Of a stretch of DNA of 64,000 nucleotides, positions 41,807 through 50,415 are shown piece after piece (the first letter of the stretch is position 1; each line of letters starts with the position of its first letter). The position numbers were made by a program, and so were the translations under genes. The notes under the pieces are model-generated. The model did not search any database. It was not told the DNA's origin and was given only the letters and a program-made list of their open reading frames with translations. The stretch is from assembly GCA_964470865.1 (NCBI GenBank), contig CAYYFR010000008.1:3745-67744 (forward strand). Reading direction: 5' to 3'. Source of the stretch: JAEUOS01 sp964470865. Its GTDB lineage: Bacteria; Pseudomonadota; Gammaproteobacteria; Burkholderiales; JAEUOS01.

Positions 41807-42577
41807 ATGAATCCCACACACAAATCCGGCCGCACGCCCAAGCGCGGCCGCAGCACCGTTCCTGGCATGCTCGATCGCAGTCTCGCGCCCCGCTATTGGC
41901 GGCGCGACACGCCGCTGGCGGTCGTGCTGATCGTCTCATTGGCGGCAATTGCAGGTTGCGCCCCGTTTCCCAAGGTAGAAGTGCGCGAACCGACCTCGGC
42001 CCGGCCGCTACCGCCGCCAAGGACCGTCCAGCTCAACGGTGCGATCTACCAGCAGGCCGCCTTCCGCCCGCTGTTCGAGGACAATCGCGCGCGTTTCGTG
42101 GGCGACATCCTGACCATCAACATCAACGAGAACCTGTCGGCCACGCAGGAGAAAAAATCCTCGACCAGCAAGACCGGCACTGTCACCGCAGCCAATCCGA
42201 ATGTCAAACTGCCGATTGGCGGCAGCTTCGGCGCCAATGTGATCTCGGTCAATGGCGCATCGTCGAACACCTTCGACGGCAAAGGCTCGACCAACAGCAC
42301 CAACGCCTTCACCGGCACCATCACTGTCACCGTGGTCGACGTATTGCCCAACGGCAATCTGGTGGTCTCCGGCGAAAAGCAGATCGGCAACAACCGGCAG
42401 GTCGAGACCGTGCGTTTCTCCGGCGTGGTCAATCCGTTCAACCTGGTCAACAACAACACCGTCAGCTCGACCCAGGTGGCGGATGCACGCATTGAAATGC
42501 GCGGCCAGGGCCAGGTGGACGAGGCCCAGGTGATGGGATGGCTGGCGCGGTTTTTCCTGACTTTCCTGCCGTTTTGA
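41807..42577 (+). CDS. flgH: Flagellar L-ring lipoprotein FlgH
   Basis: 256 aa outer-membrane ring protein. A lipobox LAAIAGC places the lipidated cysteine at residue 51, which is late for a lipoprotein, so the real start may be the ATG at 41867 (signal ~30 residues). The mature part has YQQAAFRPLFEDNRARFVGD, ILTININENLSATQEKKSS and the C-terminal GWLARFFLTFLPF. Its presence implies a Gram-negative outer membrane. A hairpin element follows its stop by two bases. Confidence 0.96.
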   Translation: MNPTHKSGRTPKRGRSTVPGMLDRSLAPRYWRRDTPLAVVLIVSLAAIAGCAPFPKVEVREPTSARPLPPPRTVQLNGAIYQQAAFRPLFEDNRARFVGDILTININENLSATQEKKSSTSKTGTVTAANPNVKLPIGGSFGANVISVNGASSNTFDGKGSTNSTNAFTGTITVTVVDVLPNGNLVVSGEKQIGNNRQVETVRFSGVVNPFNLVNNNTVSSTQVADARIEMRGQGQVDEAQVMGWLARFFLTFLPF

Positions 42578-42579
42578 GC

Positions 42580-42662
42580 GGGCAAAAGTGCAAACCTACT
42601 TTTGCCCGAACCATGTATGCGTGAAATCGCTGGCGGAGCCAGACAATTTCACGTACGAAAAA
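42580..42662 (+). repeat. Two-hairpin intergenic element, copy A (flgH-flgI spacer)
   Basis: First stem GGGCAAAAGT (42580-42589) with ACTTTTGCCC (42598-42607), 10 bp, perfect. Second stem CTGGC-GGA-GCCAG (42630-42642) inside a longer GTGAAAT/ATTTCAC pairing (42621-42652). Ends in ACGAAAAA. Matches copies B and C. Confidence 0.8.
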
Positions 42663-42690
42663 CCTGATGAAGCAAACCGGAGTGTTTGTC

Positions 42691-43815
42691 ATGCATGAGA
42701 AGTTGCGCAGGCTGATGGCTTACAGCGCCCTGTTGTTTTGCGCGGCGATGGTGGCCGCGCCGCAGGTGCGTGCCGAGCGCATCAAGGACATTGCCTCGGT
42801 GCAGGGGGTACGGCCCAACCAGTTGCTCGGCTATGGCCTGGTGGTGGGATTGGACGGCACTGGCGACCAGACCACGCAGACACCATTTACGGTACAAAGC
42901 ATCACCGCGATGCTGGCGCAAATGGGTGTGAATCTGCCGCCGGGCACCAACCTGCAGCTGAAAAACGTGGCCGCGGTGATGGTGGCTGCGCAGTTGCCGG
43001 CATTTGCGCAACCCGGGCAGCTGCTCGATGTGACGGTGTCGTCCATGGGCAATGCCAAGTCGTTGCGCGGCGGCATGTTGCTGATGACGCCGCTGAAGGG
43101 CGCGGACGGGCAGATCTACGCGATGTCGCAGGGCAACCTGGTTGTCGCCGGGGCCGGTGATTCAGCGGCTGGCTCCAAGGCGCAGATCAATCATCTCAAT
43201 GCAGGGCGGATTCCGGGTGGCGCCACCGTGGAGCGCGCCGTCGCCAGCCCCTTCCTGCTGGGCGATGTATTGCGCCTCGAACTGCACAGCATGGACTTCG
43301 GCACCGCCGGGCGGGTGGTGGATGCGATCAACCGGCGCATGGGCGCAGGTGCGGCGCAGGCGCTTGACGCGCGGGTAATCCAGGTACGCGCGCCGCAGGC
43401 GCCAAACGACCGGGTCGCTTTCATGGCGCAACTGGAGAATCTCAACGTCGACGTCGTGGCCGGCGCTGCCAAGGTGATCGTCAACGCCCGCACCGGCTCG
43501 GTGGTGATGAACCAGTCGGTCACTCTGGAGCCGGTTGCGGTGGCGCACGGCAACCTGTCGGTCACCATCAATTCGACCCCGGTGGTGAGCCAGCCTGCGC
43601 CGCTGTCACAGGGCGGGCAAACGGTGGTCACCGAAAAGGCCAACATCCAGATTAGTCAGGATGGCGGCAAGATGGTGATGCTTGAAGCCGGTGCGCGCTT
43701 GGCCGATGTGGTCAAGGCGCTCAACTCGCTGGGCGCCACGCCGCAGGATCTGCTGGCGATCCTGCAGGCGATGAAATCCTCCGGCGCGCTGCGTGCCGAG
43801 CTGGAAATAATTTGA
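42691..43815 (+). CDS. flgI: Flagellar P-ring protein FlgI
   Basis: 374 aa from the ATG at 42691, which has CGGAG eight bases upstream; an ATG at 42667 is in frame but lacks a site. Signal peptide ~1-25 (cleavage after RA), then ERIKDIASVQGVRPNQLLGY, GLVVGLDGTGDQTTQTPFTV, and the C-terminal GGKMVMLEAGARLADVVKAL. Forms the periplasmic ring around the rod with FlgA help. Confidence 0.97.
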   Translation: MHEKLRRLMAYSALLFCAAMVAAPQVRAERIKDIASVQGVRPNQLLGYGLVVGLDGTGDQTTQTPFTVQSITAMLAQMGVNLPPGTNLQLKNVAAVMVAAQLPAFAQPGQLLDVTVSSMGNAKSLRGGMLLMTPLKGADGQIYAMSQGNLVVAGAGDSAAGSKAQINHLNAGRIPGGATVERAVASPFLLGDVLRLELHSMDFGTAGRVVDAINRRMGAGAAQALDARVIQVRAPQAPNDRVAFMAQLENLNVDVVAGAAKVIVNARTGSVVMNQSVTLEPVAVAHGNLSVTINSTPVVSQPAPLSQGGQTVVTEKANIQISQDGGKMVMLEAGARLADVVKALNSLGATPQDLLAILQAMKSSGALRAELEII

Positions 43816-43816
43816 G

Positions 43817-43899
43817 TCGAAAAAAGTGAAAACCACCTTTTTTCGAGGTCTGTACAGCGCCAAATTGCCGGCGGAGCCGGTCGATTCGGCGACGAAAAA
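43817..43899 (+). repeat. Two-hairpin intergenic element, copy B (flgI-flgJ spacer)
   Basis: First stem TCGAAAAAAG (43817-43826) with CTTTTTTCGA (43837-43846), perfect 10 bp. Second stem CCGGC-GGA-GCCGG (43868-43880). Ends ACGAAAAA and is followed by GCTACGCAAGA, the same tail as copy C. Begins within two bases of the flgI stop. Confidence 0.8.
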
Positions 43900-43953
43900 G
43901 CTACGCAAGAGCTCCTCGCGTTGGTGGGCCGACTGCATCTACGAGGTGACACC

Positions 43954-44865
43954 ATGAGTAACGCAACGCTTGCTTCCACTTCCGCGTCCGGCGCCTTTGC
44001 GCTGGATGCCAACGCGCTTGAATCGCTCAAGCGCAAGTCGCGCGAGGCCGGTGGCGACGGTCACAAGCAGGCGGTCAAGCAGGCCGCGGCGCAATTCGAG
44101 GCGGTGTTCATGAACATGCTCATGAAGAGCATGCGCGACACCCTGCCCAAAGACGGCATGCTCGAATCCGACAGCACGCGTAGCTACACCGGCATGTTCG
44201 ATCAGCAGTTGACGCAAAAGCTGTCGGACAAGGGCATGGGCTTGGCGGACATGATCGTGCGCCAACTGGAGCGCCGCACCGTCGATCCGGCCACCCTGAC
44301 CCAGGGCGGCCGGCGCGACGCCGCCAGCACGCTCGACCGCCTGCGCTCGGCCACGGCTGCTGCCGCGGTGGAGGGGGGCGCGGCCGGCGTCGGGCAGCCC
44401 GGTGCTACGGCCCGCGAGTTTGTGCGCGCGCGCTGGACCGACGCACAGGCGGCGGCACAGGCCACCGGCGTGCCGGCGCAATTCATCCTGGGCCAGGCGG
44501 CGCTTGAATCCGGTTGGGGGCGGCGCGAAATCAAGGGCGCCGACGGCAGCGCCAGCAACAACCTGTTCGGCATCAAGGCTACCGGTGGCTGGAAGGGGGG
44601 CACCGTAGAAGCGGTAACCACCGAGTACGTGGGCGGAGTCGCGCGCAAGGTCACCGAGAAGTTTCGCGCCTACGCTTCGCACGCCGAAAGCTTCGCCGAC
44701 TATGCGCGCCTGATCGGTAACAACCCGCGCTATGCAGCCAGCCTCAAGGCCGGTGACGCCGGGCAGTTTGCGCAAAGCCTGCAGCAGGCGGGCTATGCCA
44801 CGGACCCCAACTACGCGAAAAAGCTGACCTCGGTGATCGCCCAGACCTTGCGCGCGGTCGCCTGA
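43954..44865 (+). CDS. flgJ: Flagellar rod-cap protein and peptidoglycan hydrolase FlgJ
   Basis: 303 aa, dual-domain type. N-terminal rod-scaffold domain (AAAQFEAVFMNMLMKSMRDT, SYTGMFDQQLTQKLSDKGMG). C-terminal glucosaminidase domain with predicted catalytic Glu185 in LGQAALESGWGRREIKG and NLFGIKATGGWKGGTVEAVT. Cuts the cell wall for rod passage. GAGGTGACACC before the ATG at 43954 decides the start. Confidence 0.97.
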   Translation: MSNATLASTSASGAFALDANALESLKRKSREAGGDGHKQAVKQAAAQFEAVFMNMLMKSMRDTLPKDGMLESDSTRSYTGMFDQQLTQKLSDKGMGLADMIVRQLERRTVDPATLTQGGRRDAASTLDRLRSATAAAAVEGGAAGVGQPGATAREFVRARWTDAQAAAQATGVPAQFILGQAALESGWGRREIKGADGSASNNLFGIKATGGWKGGTVEAVTTEYVGGVARKVTEKFRAYASHAESFADYARLIGNNPRYAASLKAGDAGQFAQSLQQAGYATDPNYAKKLTSVIAQTLRAVA

Positions 44866-44881
44866 AGCGGAGAACCAGGAC

Positions 44882-46771
44882 ATGTCCCTGATCGGCGCCG
44901 GCATGGCCGGATTGAAGGCGGCTCAAACCGCGCTTTCGACAACTTCTCACAACATCAGCAACGTCAATACACCGGGCTTCTCGCGCCAGCGCACGGTACA
45001 GGGCACCAGCACGCCGCAATACAGCGGCGCCGGCTACATCGGGCAGGGCGCGAACGTGAACACCATCGAACGCGCCTACAACAGGTTTCTCGACCTGCAG
45101 GCGCGTGAAGCGCAGTCGCAGGCCAGCCATTTCGATTCGCTGTCACGGCAACTCGCCAACGTTGACCAGATTTTTTCCGACCAGTCCGCCGGCCTGTCGC
45201 CTGCGCTGGACGATTTCTTCAAATCGATCGGTACCGTTTCCGCCAATCCGGCAGACGCGGCCGCGCGCCAGACCATGATTTCGGGTGCCGAGGTGCTGGC
45301 GGCACGCTTTCGCGACATGTCGAGCCAGCTCGGTGCGTTGCGCTCCGGGGTCAACGAGCAAGTCGCCTTGTCGGTGGCGGCGCTCAACTTCGCGGCGACG
45401 CAAATTGCCGACCTCAACGACAAGATATCGCTCTCCACCGGTGCGGGTGCACAGCCACCCAACGATTTGCTGGATCGGCGCGACATTCTGCTGCGCGATC
45501 TGGCCAAGGAGGTACGCGTTACCACCGTGGCCGGTACCAACGGTGCGATCAACGTATTCCTGTCGAACGGTCAGCCACTGGTGCTCGACGCGCGCAGCTT
45601 CGACTTGAGCGCCCAGGCCGACCCGGCCGACGCCGCCAATTTGGTGGTCGGGCTTGGCACCGCCAGCAACTTTCGCGCCTTCGAGGATGCCACTGTCACA
45701 GGAGGTGTGCTGGGCGGAGCGCTGACCTTCCGCAGTCAGACCCTAAGCACCGCGCAGAATGCGCTGGGCCGCATTGCCGGCGCCCTGGCAACCGCCTTCA
45801 ACGCCCAGCATGCCACCGGACAGGATCGCAGCGGTGCCATGGGCGGCGCCTTCTTCGCCTTTGACGGGCCGCTGTCGCAGTCGAATGCGCAAAACAGTGG
45901 CAATGGCGTGCTTGCAGCCAGCATTGCAGACTACCAGGCGCTCACCACCAGCGACTACCGCGTCAACTACGACGGCACCAACTACATCGTCACGCGCCTG
46001 TCGGACAACAGTCAGCAGAGCGTGGCCAGCCTGCCGCAGACCATCGACGGCTTCAGCCTGAGTCTGGCGAGCGGTACGCCGGCCGCCGGCGACAGTTTCA
46101 GGATCATGCCCACGCGCGCGGCGGCGGCCGGCATTACTTCGCTGATTGCCGACCCGGCACGCATTGCCGCCGCCTTGCCGGTGCGAGCGACTACCAATTC
46201 CGCAAACCTGGGCAACGGCGGCTTGCGCGTCAACAGCGTGACACCGCCCGCCGGTGCCAACCTGACGCAGCCGGTGACGATCACCTTCAGTGGCGCGACT
46301 ACCTTCAACGTGAGCGGCACCGGTACCGGCAATCCGAGCGGGCTGACCTACACCCCGGGCATGACGCTTTCGTACAACGGCTGGAGTGCGCAACTACAGG
46401 GCACGATGGCCGTAGGCGACAGTTTCGTTATCGGAGTCAATAGCAACGGTGCCGGTGACAACGGCAATCTGCTTGCCCTGGCGAGTCTGAATACCGGATC
46501 CCTGCTGGGCGGCGGTAATCTGAGTGTCGGCGAGGCCTACGCCCAGGCGGTCAGCGATGCGGGCAACCAGTCGCGTGCGGCCAACGCCGGGGCCAAGGCG
46601 CAAGGTGCAGTTCTGAGCCAGGCCAATGGCGCACAGCAGGCGGTCTCCGGGGTGAATCTGGACGAGGAGGCTGGCAATCTGCTCAGGTACCAGCAGGCCT
46701 ACCAGGCTGCCGGACGGGTGATCTCGACGGCCAATACTCTGTTCGATGAAATTCTGGGCTTGATGCGATAA
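44882..46771 (+). CDS. flgK: Flagellar hook-associated protein 1 FlgK
   Basis: 629 aa hook-filament junction protein. N-terminal MSLIGAGMAGLKAAQTALST with SHNISNVNTPGFSRQRTVQG; C-terminal VSGVNLDEEAGNLLRYQQAY and ISTANTLFDEILGLMR. The middle is variable, with Ig-like segments such as LRVNSVTPPAGANLTQPVTI. FlgN is its chaperone. 16 bases after flgJ. Confidence 0.98.
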   Translation: MSLIGAGMAGLKAAQTALSTTSHNISNVNTPGFSRQRTVQGTSTPQYSGAGYIGQGANVNTIERAYNRFLDLQAREAQSQASHFDSLSRQLANVDQIFSDQSAGLSPALDDFFKSIGTVSANPADAAARQTMISGAEVLAARFRDMSSQLGALRSGVNEQVALSVAALNFAATQIADLNDKISLSTGAGAQPPNDLLDRRDILLRDLAKEVRVTTVAGTNGAINVFLSNGQPLVLDARSFDLSAQADPADAANLVVGLGTASNFRAFEDATVTGGVLGGALTFRSQTLSTAQNALGRIAGALATAFNAQHATGQDRSGAMGGAFFAFDGPLSQSNAQNSGNGVLAASIADYQALTTSDYRVNYDGTNYIVTRLSDNSQQSVASLPQTIDGFSLSLASGTPAAGDSFRIMPTRAAAAGITSLIADPARIAAALPVRATTNSANLGNGGLRVNSVTPPAGANLTQPVTITFSGATTFNVSGTGTGNPSGLTYTPGMTLSYNGWSAQLQGTMAVGDSFVIGVNSNGAGDNGNLLALASLNTGSLLGGGNLSVGEAYAQAVSDAGNQSRAANAGAKAQGAVLSQANGAQQAVSGVNLDEEAGNLLRYQQAYQAAGRVISTANTLFDEILGLMR

Positions 46772-46784
46772 CGGCATGCGCAAT

Positions 46785-46882
46785 ATGTCCGAAGGGAAGC
46801 GCAGGCCGCCGTTACAGCGGATTGAATTGATTGAAGACTGTCTTTCGAGGGTCCGCAACACGGGGACTTGTTCAGCGTTTTC
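46785..46882 (+). repeat. Dispersed ~110-bp element, copy 1 (flgK-flgL spacer, diverged)
   Basis: Its right end, GGGACTTGTTCAGCGTTTTC, is identical over 20 bases to the right end of copy 2, and internal blocks (GTCCGnAGG, GnnGATTGAAT) align. Left end degraded. It separates flgK from flgL, which are usually close together. Confidence 0.65.
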
Positions 46883-46898
46883 ATAAACGGAATCAAGC

Positions 46899-48098
46899 AT
46901 GCGAATCAGCACATCAATGATGTATGACATGGGCGTGGGCGCACTGACCGCGCAGCAGGGCGAACTGCTGCGCACGCAGCAGCAAATGGCTTCGCAGCGC
47001 CGCCTTCTCTCCGCCGCCGACGATCCGGCGGCCGCCGCCACCGCGTTGCGCGTGTCGCAATCGCTGGCGCGCAATCAGCAGATCGAAGCCAATCAGGCGG
47101 CCGCCGCGAATCGTCTGGCGATTGGCGAATCGGCCTTGAGTTCGGTGGGCGATGTGTTGCAGAGCGTTCAGGAGCGGCTGCTGCAGGCGCAGAACGGCAC
47201 TTTGTCGAGTACGGAGCGTTCGATGATCGCCGCCGATGTCGACAACATGCTGGGGCAGTTGCTGGCGCTGGCCAATTCGAAGGACGGCACCGGGGCCTAT
47301 TTGTTTGCAGGCTTTGCCGAAACCACCACGCCGTTTGTGGCCGGCGCCGGTGGTGTGGCCTATCAGGGTGATGACGGCGCCCGCACCCTCGAGGTCGCCA
47401 GCGGGCGAAACCTGGCCGTATCTGCCTCGGGCAGCGATGTTTTCATGCGCGTCAAAACCGGCAACGGCGTATTTTCGACCGCCGCCAATCCTGCCAACAC
47501 CGGCGCGGGGCGCATAGATTCCGGCAGCGTTGCCAACCCGTCGGCCCTGACCGGCCGTGCCTATGAACTGACCTTCAATGTGGGAGGAGGAGGCACCACC
47601 TACGACGTCTTCGATGTCACCGCCGGTGCGAGCGTGTCGAGCGGCAACCCATTTACCGCCGGGCAGTCGATCAGCGTGGCCGGCATGCAGTTCGGTATCA
47701 CTGGCGGCCCTGCCAACGGCGATCGTTTCACCGCTGCTTCGTCGACCAACCAAAGCGTTTTCAAGGCCATCGCGGACGCCAGTGCGGCGCTGCGTTCCGG
47801 CGCCAACGATGCGCTGCGCCAGACCCAGGTCAACGCAATGCTTGCAAGTCTCGATCAATCGATGAATCGGGCGCTCACCGTGCGCGCCGAGTTCGGTTCA
47901 CGCTTGAACGAGATCTCGGCACACCAGAACGTGTCTGGTGCGGTGGTGCTGGAACACCAGCGCCGGCTCTCGGAGTTGCAGGACGTCGACTACACCGAGG
48001 CTGCCACCCGGCTGATGCGCCAAGAGACCGCGACCCAGGCGGCGCAGCAGTCGTTCGCCAGGGTTGCGCAGTTGTCGCTGTTCAACTACCTCGGTTGA
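46899..48098 (+). CDS. flgL: Flagellar hook-associated protein 3 FlgL
   Basis: 399 aa. Second junction protein, related to flagellin. N-terminal MRISTSMMYDMGVGALTAQQ, then LSAADDPAAAATALRVSQSL; C-terminal LSELQDVDYTEAATRLMRQE and AQLSLFNYLG. An element-containing spacer of 127 bases separates it from flgK. Confidence 0.97.
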   Translation: MRISTSMMYDMGVGALTAQQGELLRTQQQMASQRRLLSAADDPAAAATALRVSQSLARNQQIEANQAAAANRLAIGESALSSVGDVLQSVQERLLQAQNGTLSSTERSMIAADVDNMLGQLLALANSKDGTGAYLFAGFAETTTPFVAGAGGVAYQGDDGARTLEVASGRNLAVSASGSDVFMRVKTGNGVFSTAANPANTGAGRIDSGSVANPSALTGRAYELTFNVGGGGTTYDVFDVTAGASVSSGNPFTAGQSISVAGMQFGITGGPANGDRFTAASSTNQSVFKAIADASAALRSGANDALRQTQVNAMLASLDQSMNRALTVRAEFGSRLNEISAHQNVSGAVVLEHQRRLSELQDVDYTEAATRLMRQETATQAAQQSFARVAQLSLFNYLG

Positions 48099-48207
48099 GG
48101 AAACACTGAACCAGTCCGTAGGTCGAGATAGGCGCTCTTGCAAGACGTTGAATCGAAAAGGTGCTTGGTTCGAGAATCCGCATTCCAGGGACTTGTTCAG
48201 CGTTTTC
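48099..48207 (+). repeat. Dispersed ~110-bp element, copy 2 (after flgL)
   Basis: 109 bases. Terminal inverted repeats: left end GGAAACACTGAACCAGTCC, right end GGACTTGTTCAGCGTTTTC. It begins one base after the flgL stop codon and aligns over its length with the reverse complement of copy 3. No coding capacity for a transposase. Confidence 0.75.
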
Positions 48208-48240
48208 TTGACCCGTTGTGCGCTCGTTGCGCAGGCGGTG

Positions 48241-50415
48241 TCAGGCGGCGTGGGCGACCCGTGAGCCGGGCACCAGGCTCACGATCCGGGCCGCCTCGCT
48301 CAGTTTCCATTCGGGCCGCGCGCCTCTTGCCTGAAGGTCGAACAGCAACTCGGATGCGCCCGCGAGGGTCAGTGGCCGGCTGAAATAGTAGCCCTGCATC
48401 AGCGGGCAGCCGCGCTTTTGCAGCAACTGCATCTGTTCACGTGTTTCCACGCCTTCGGCTACGACCTCGAGATTGAGCGCGCTGGCCATGGCGATAATGG
48501 CCGCGGTGATGGCCTCGTTGTCGCTGCCCGATTTGAGGTCGTTGACGAACGAACGGTCGATCTTGAGCTGGTCGATATCGAAGCGTTTCAGGTAGGACAG
48601 CGAGGAATAGCCGGTACCGAAGTCGTCAATCGACAGACGCACATTGAGCTCGTTGAGTGCCTTGAGCGTGGCAAGCGTGGCGGCGATATCGGTCATCAGC
48701 ATGGTTTCGGTGATTTCCAGCTCGATCAGATGACCGGGCAGGTCGGCGTCTTCGAGCACCTTGCGCACCATGTCGACAAATCCCGGGCGCTGGAAATGTG
48801 ATCCCGGAATGTTGACAGCGATGCGCACCGGCTCGAGGCCGTCGCGTATCCAGCGCGCTGCCTGCCTGGCCGCGGTGGCCAGCGCCCATTCGCCGAACGG
48901 CACGATCAGACCGGTTTCCTCCGCAATCGGGATGAAATCGGCGGGTGCGATGAGGCGGCCTGCATGATTCCAGCGCATCAGCGCTTCCACCCCGGGTACA
49001 CGGCCGCTGCGCACATCCACCTGGGGCTGGTAGTGCAGTACCAGTTCATCGTGTTCCAGTGCTTTGTGCAGCGCCTGCTCCAGCTCCCAACGCTTGCGAT
49101 CGACCAGGTTGAGTTCCGGCCGATACGCGGCAATCGCGTTGCGGCCCTGTGCCTTGACCGAATACATGGCCGCGTCGGCGTTGCGCAGCAGGCTTTCGAC
49201 ATCGGCGCCGTCTTCCGGGAAACGTGCGATGCCCACCGAGGCACTGATGAAATTCTCGCGCCCGCCCACCATGAATGGCTTGCGCATGACCGCCAGAACC
49301 CGCTCCGCAACTCTCTGCGCCTGTTGCGGGTGCGCCACTTCTGTCAGCAACAGCGCGAATTCGTCGCCGCCCAGGCGCGCCACCAAATCGGCCTCGCCTT
49401 CGCCCGAGCGCACGCAACCGTTGAGCCGCAGCGCGACCTCGCGCAGCACGGCGTCGCCTGCAGCGTGGCCCTGGGTATCGTTGATCTGCTTGAAGCGGTC
49501 AAGGTCCACAAACAGGGCCGCCAGCGGCGCGCGGCGCTGGCGCGCCGCCTCGATCGCGGCGCCGAAGCGCTCGCCAAACATGCGCCGGTTCGGCAGTCCG
49601 GTCAGGTTGTCAAAGTCGGCCAGCGCGCGAATCTGCGCTTCGGCTTCGCGGCGTTGCGTGATGTCCTGTGCCGTGCCGCTGACAAGGCAGGCGACACCGG
49701 CGTTGTCGCATTCGATTTCAGCCTCGAAACGGACGAAGTTGACCGCGCCACAGGCCGATTGCAGACGGGTTTCGCTTTGCAAGCTGCCGCCTTCCCTGAT
49801 CAGTCGTTCGAAGGCGGTGGTCAATTCCTTGCGGTCGTCATCATGCACCAGCGCCAAAAAGGCCTTGAGCGAAAGCGCAACACTGGTCCCGGCGATGCCC
49901 AGGATCGACAAGCACAACTCCGAGCCGACCAAAAGGCCGCTGCTCAGATCCCATTCCCAGGTGCCCAGGCGGGCGATGCGCTGCGCCCGCGCCAGCTTGG
50001 CGCGACTGGTTTCGAGTTCGCCGCGCAGGCGCGCGGCGCGCAGCAGGTAGCGCGTGCGTTGCACCAGCAGGGTCCATTGCGTCGACTTGACGAAAAAGTC
50101 GGTGGCACCGGCCTCGTAGGCATGGGCGACCGATTCCTCGTCATCCAGCCCGGTCAGCATCAGCACCGGCACCTGCGCGCCTCCGGGCAACTGACGCAGG
50201 GCGCGGCAGGTGGCGAAGCCATCCATGCCCGGCATCAGCGCGTCGAGCAGCACGCAATCCGGGCCCAGAGCAAATCTCTCCAGTGCTTGGAGGCCGCTGT
50301 CGGCTTCGCTTACATGGAAGCCATGACGCGTGAGGATCGAGGCGGTGAGCAGGCGGGCGACCGGGTCGTCGTCCACCAGCAGCACGTGCTCATGCGACTG
50401 TTGCTGGGGTTTCAT
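48241..50415 (-). CDS. Response regulator with PAS, GGDEF and EAL domains
   Basis: 724 aa. Receiver at 1-125 (Asp58 in VLLDALMPGMDG), a short coiled linker, PAS at ~145-255, GGDEF at ~265-425 with an intact RLGGDEF (about residue 348), EAL at ~440-690 with an intact EAL and DDFGTGYSSL loop. The I-site position reads GEAD instead of RxxD, so product inhibition is probably absent. Could make or destroy c-di-GMP under phosphorelay control. The start overlaps the hybrid kinase by 26 bases, so the kinase, whose HPt ends that protein, is the likely phosphodonor. Flagellar neighbours suggest motility control. Confidence 0.95.
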   Translation of the reverse strand: MKPQQQSHEHVLLVDDDPVARLLTASILTRHGFHVSEADSGLQALERFALGPDCVLLDALMPGMDGFATCRALRQLPGGAQVPVLMLTGLDDEESVAHAYEAGATDFFVKSTQWTLLVQRTRYLLRAARLRGELETSRAKLARAQRIARLGTWEWDLSSGLLVGSELCLSILGIAGTSVALSLKAFLALVHDDDRKELTTAFERLIREGGSLQSETRLQSACGAVNFVRFEAEIECDNAGVACLVSGTAQDITQRREAEAQIRALADFDNLTGLPNRRMFGERFGAAIEAARQRRAPLAALFVDLDRFKQINDTQGHAAGDAVLREVALRLNGCVRSGEGEADLVARLGGDEFALLLTEVAHPQQAQRVAERVLAVMRKPFMVGGRENFISASVGIARFPEDGADVESLLRNADAAMYSVKAQGRNAIAAYRPELNLVDRKRWELEQALHKALEHDELVLHYQPQVDVRSGRVPGVEALMRWNHAGRLIAPADFIPIAEETGLIVPFGEWALATAARQAARWIRDGLEPVRIAVNIPGSHFQRPGFVDMVRKVLEDADLPGHLIELEITETMLMTDIAATLATLKALNELNVRLSIDDFGTGYSSLSYLKRFDIDQLKIDRSFVNDLKSGSDNEAITAAIIAMASALNLEVVAEGVETREQMQLLQKRGCPLMQGYYFSRPLTLAGASELLFDLQARGARPEWKLSEAARIVSLVPGSRVAHAA

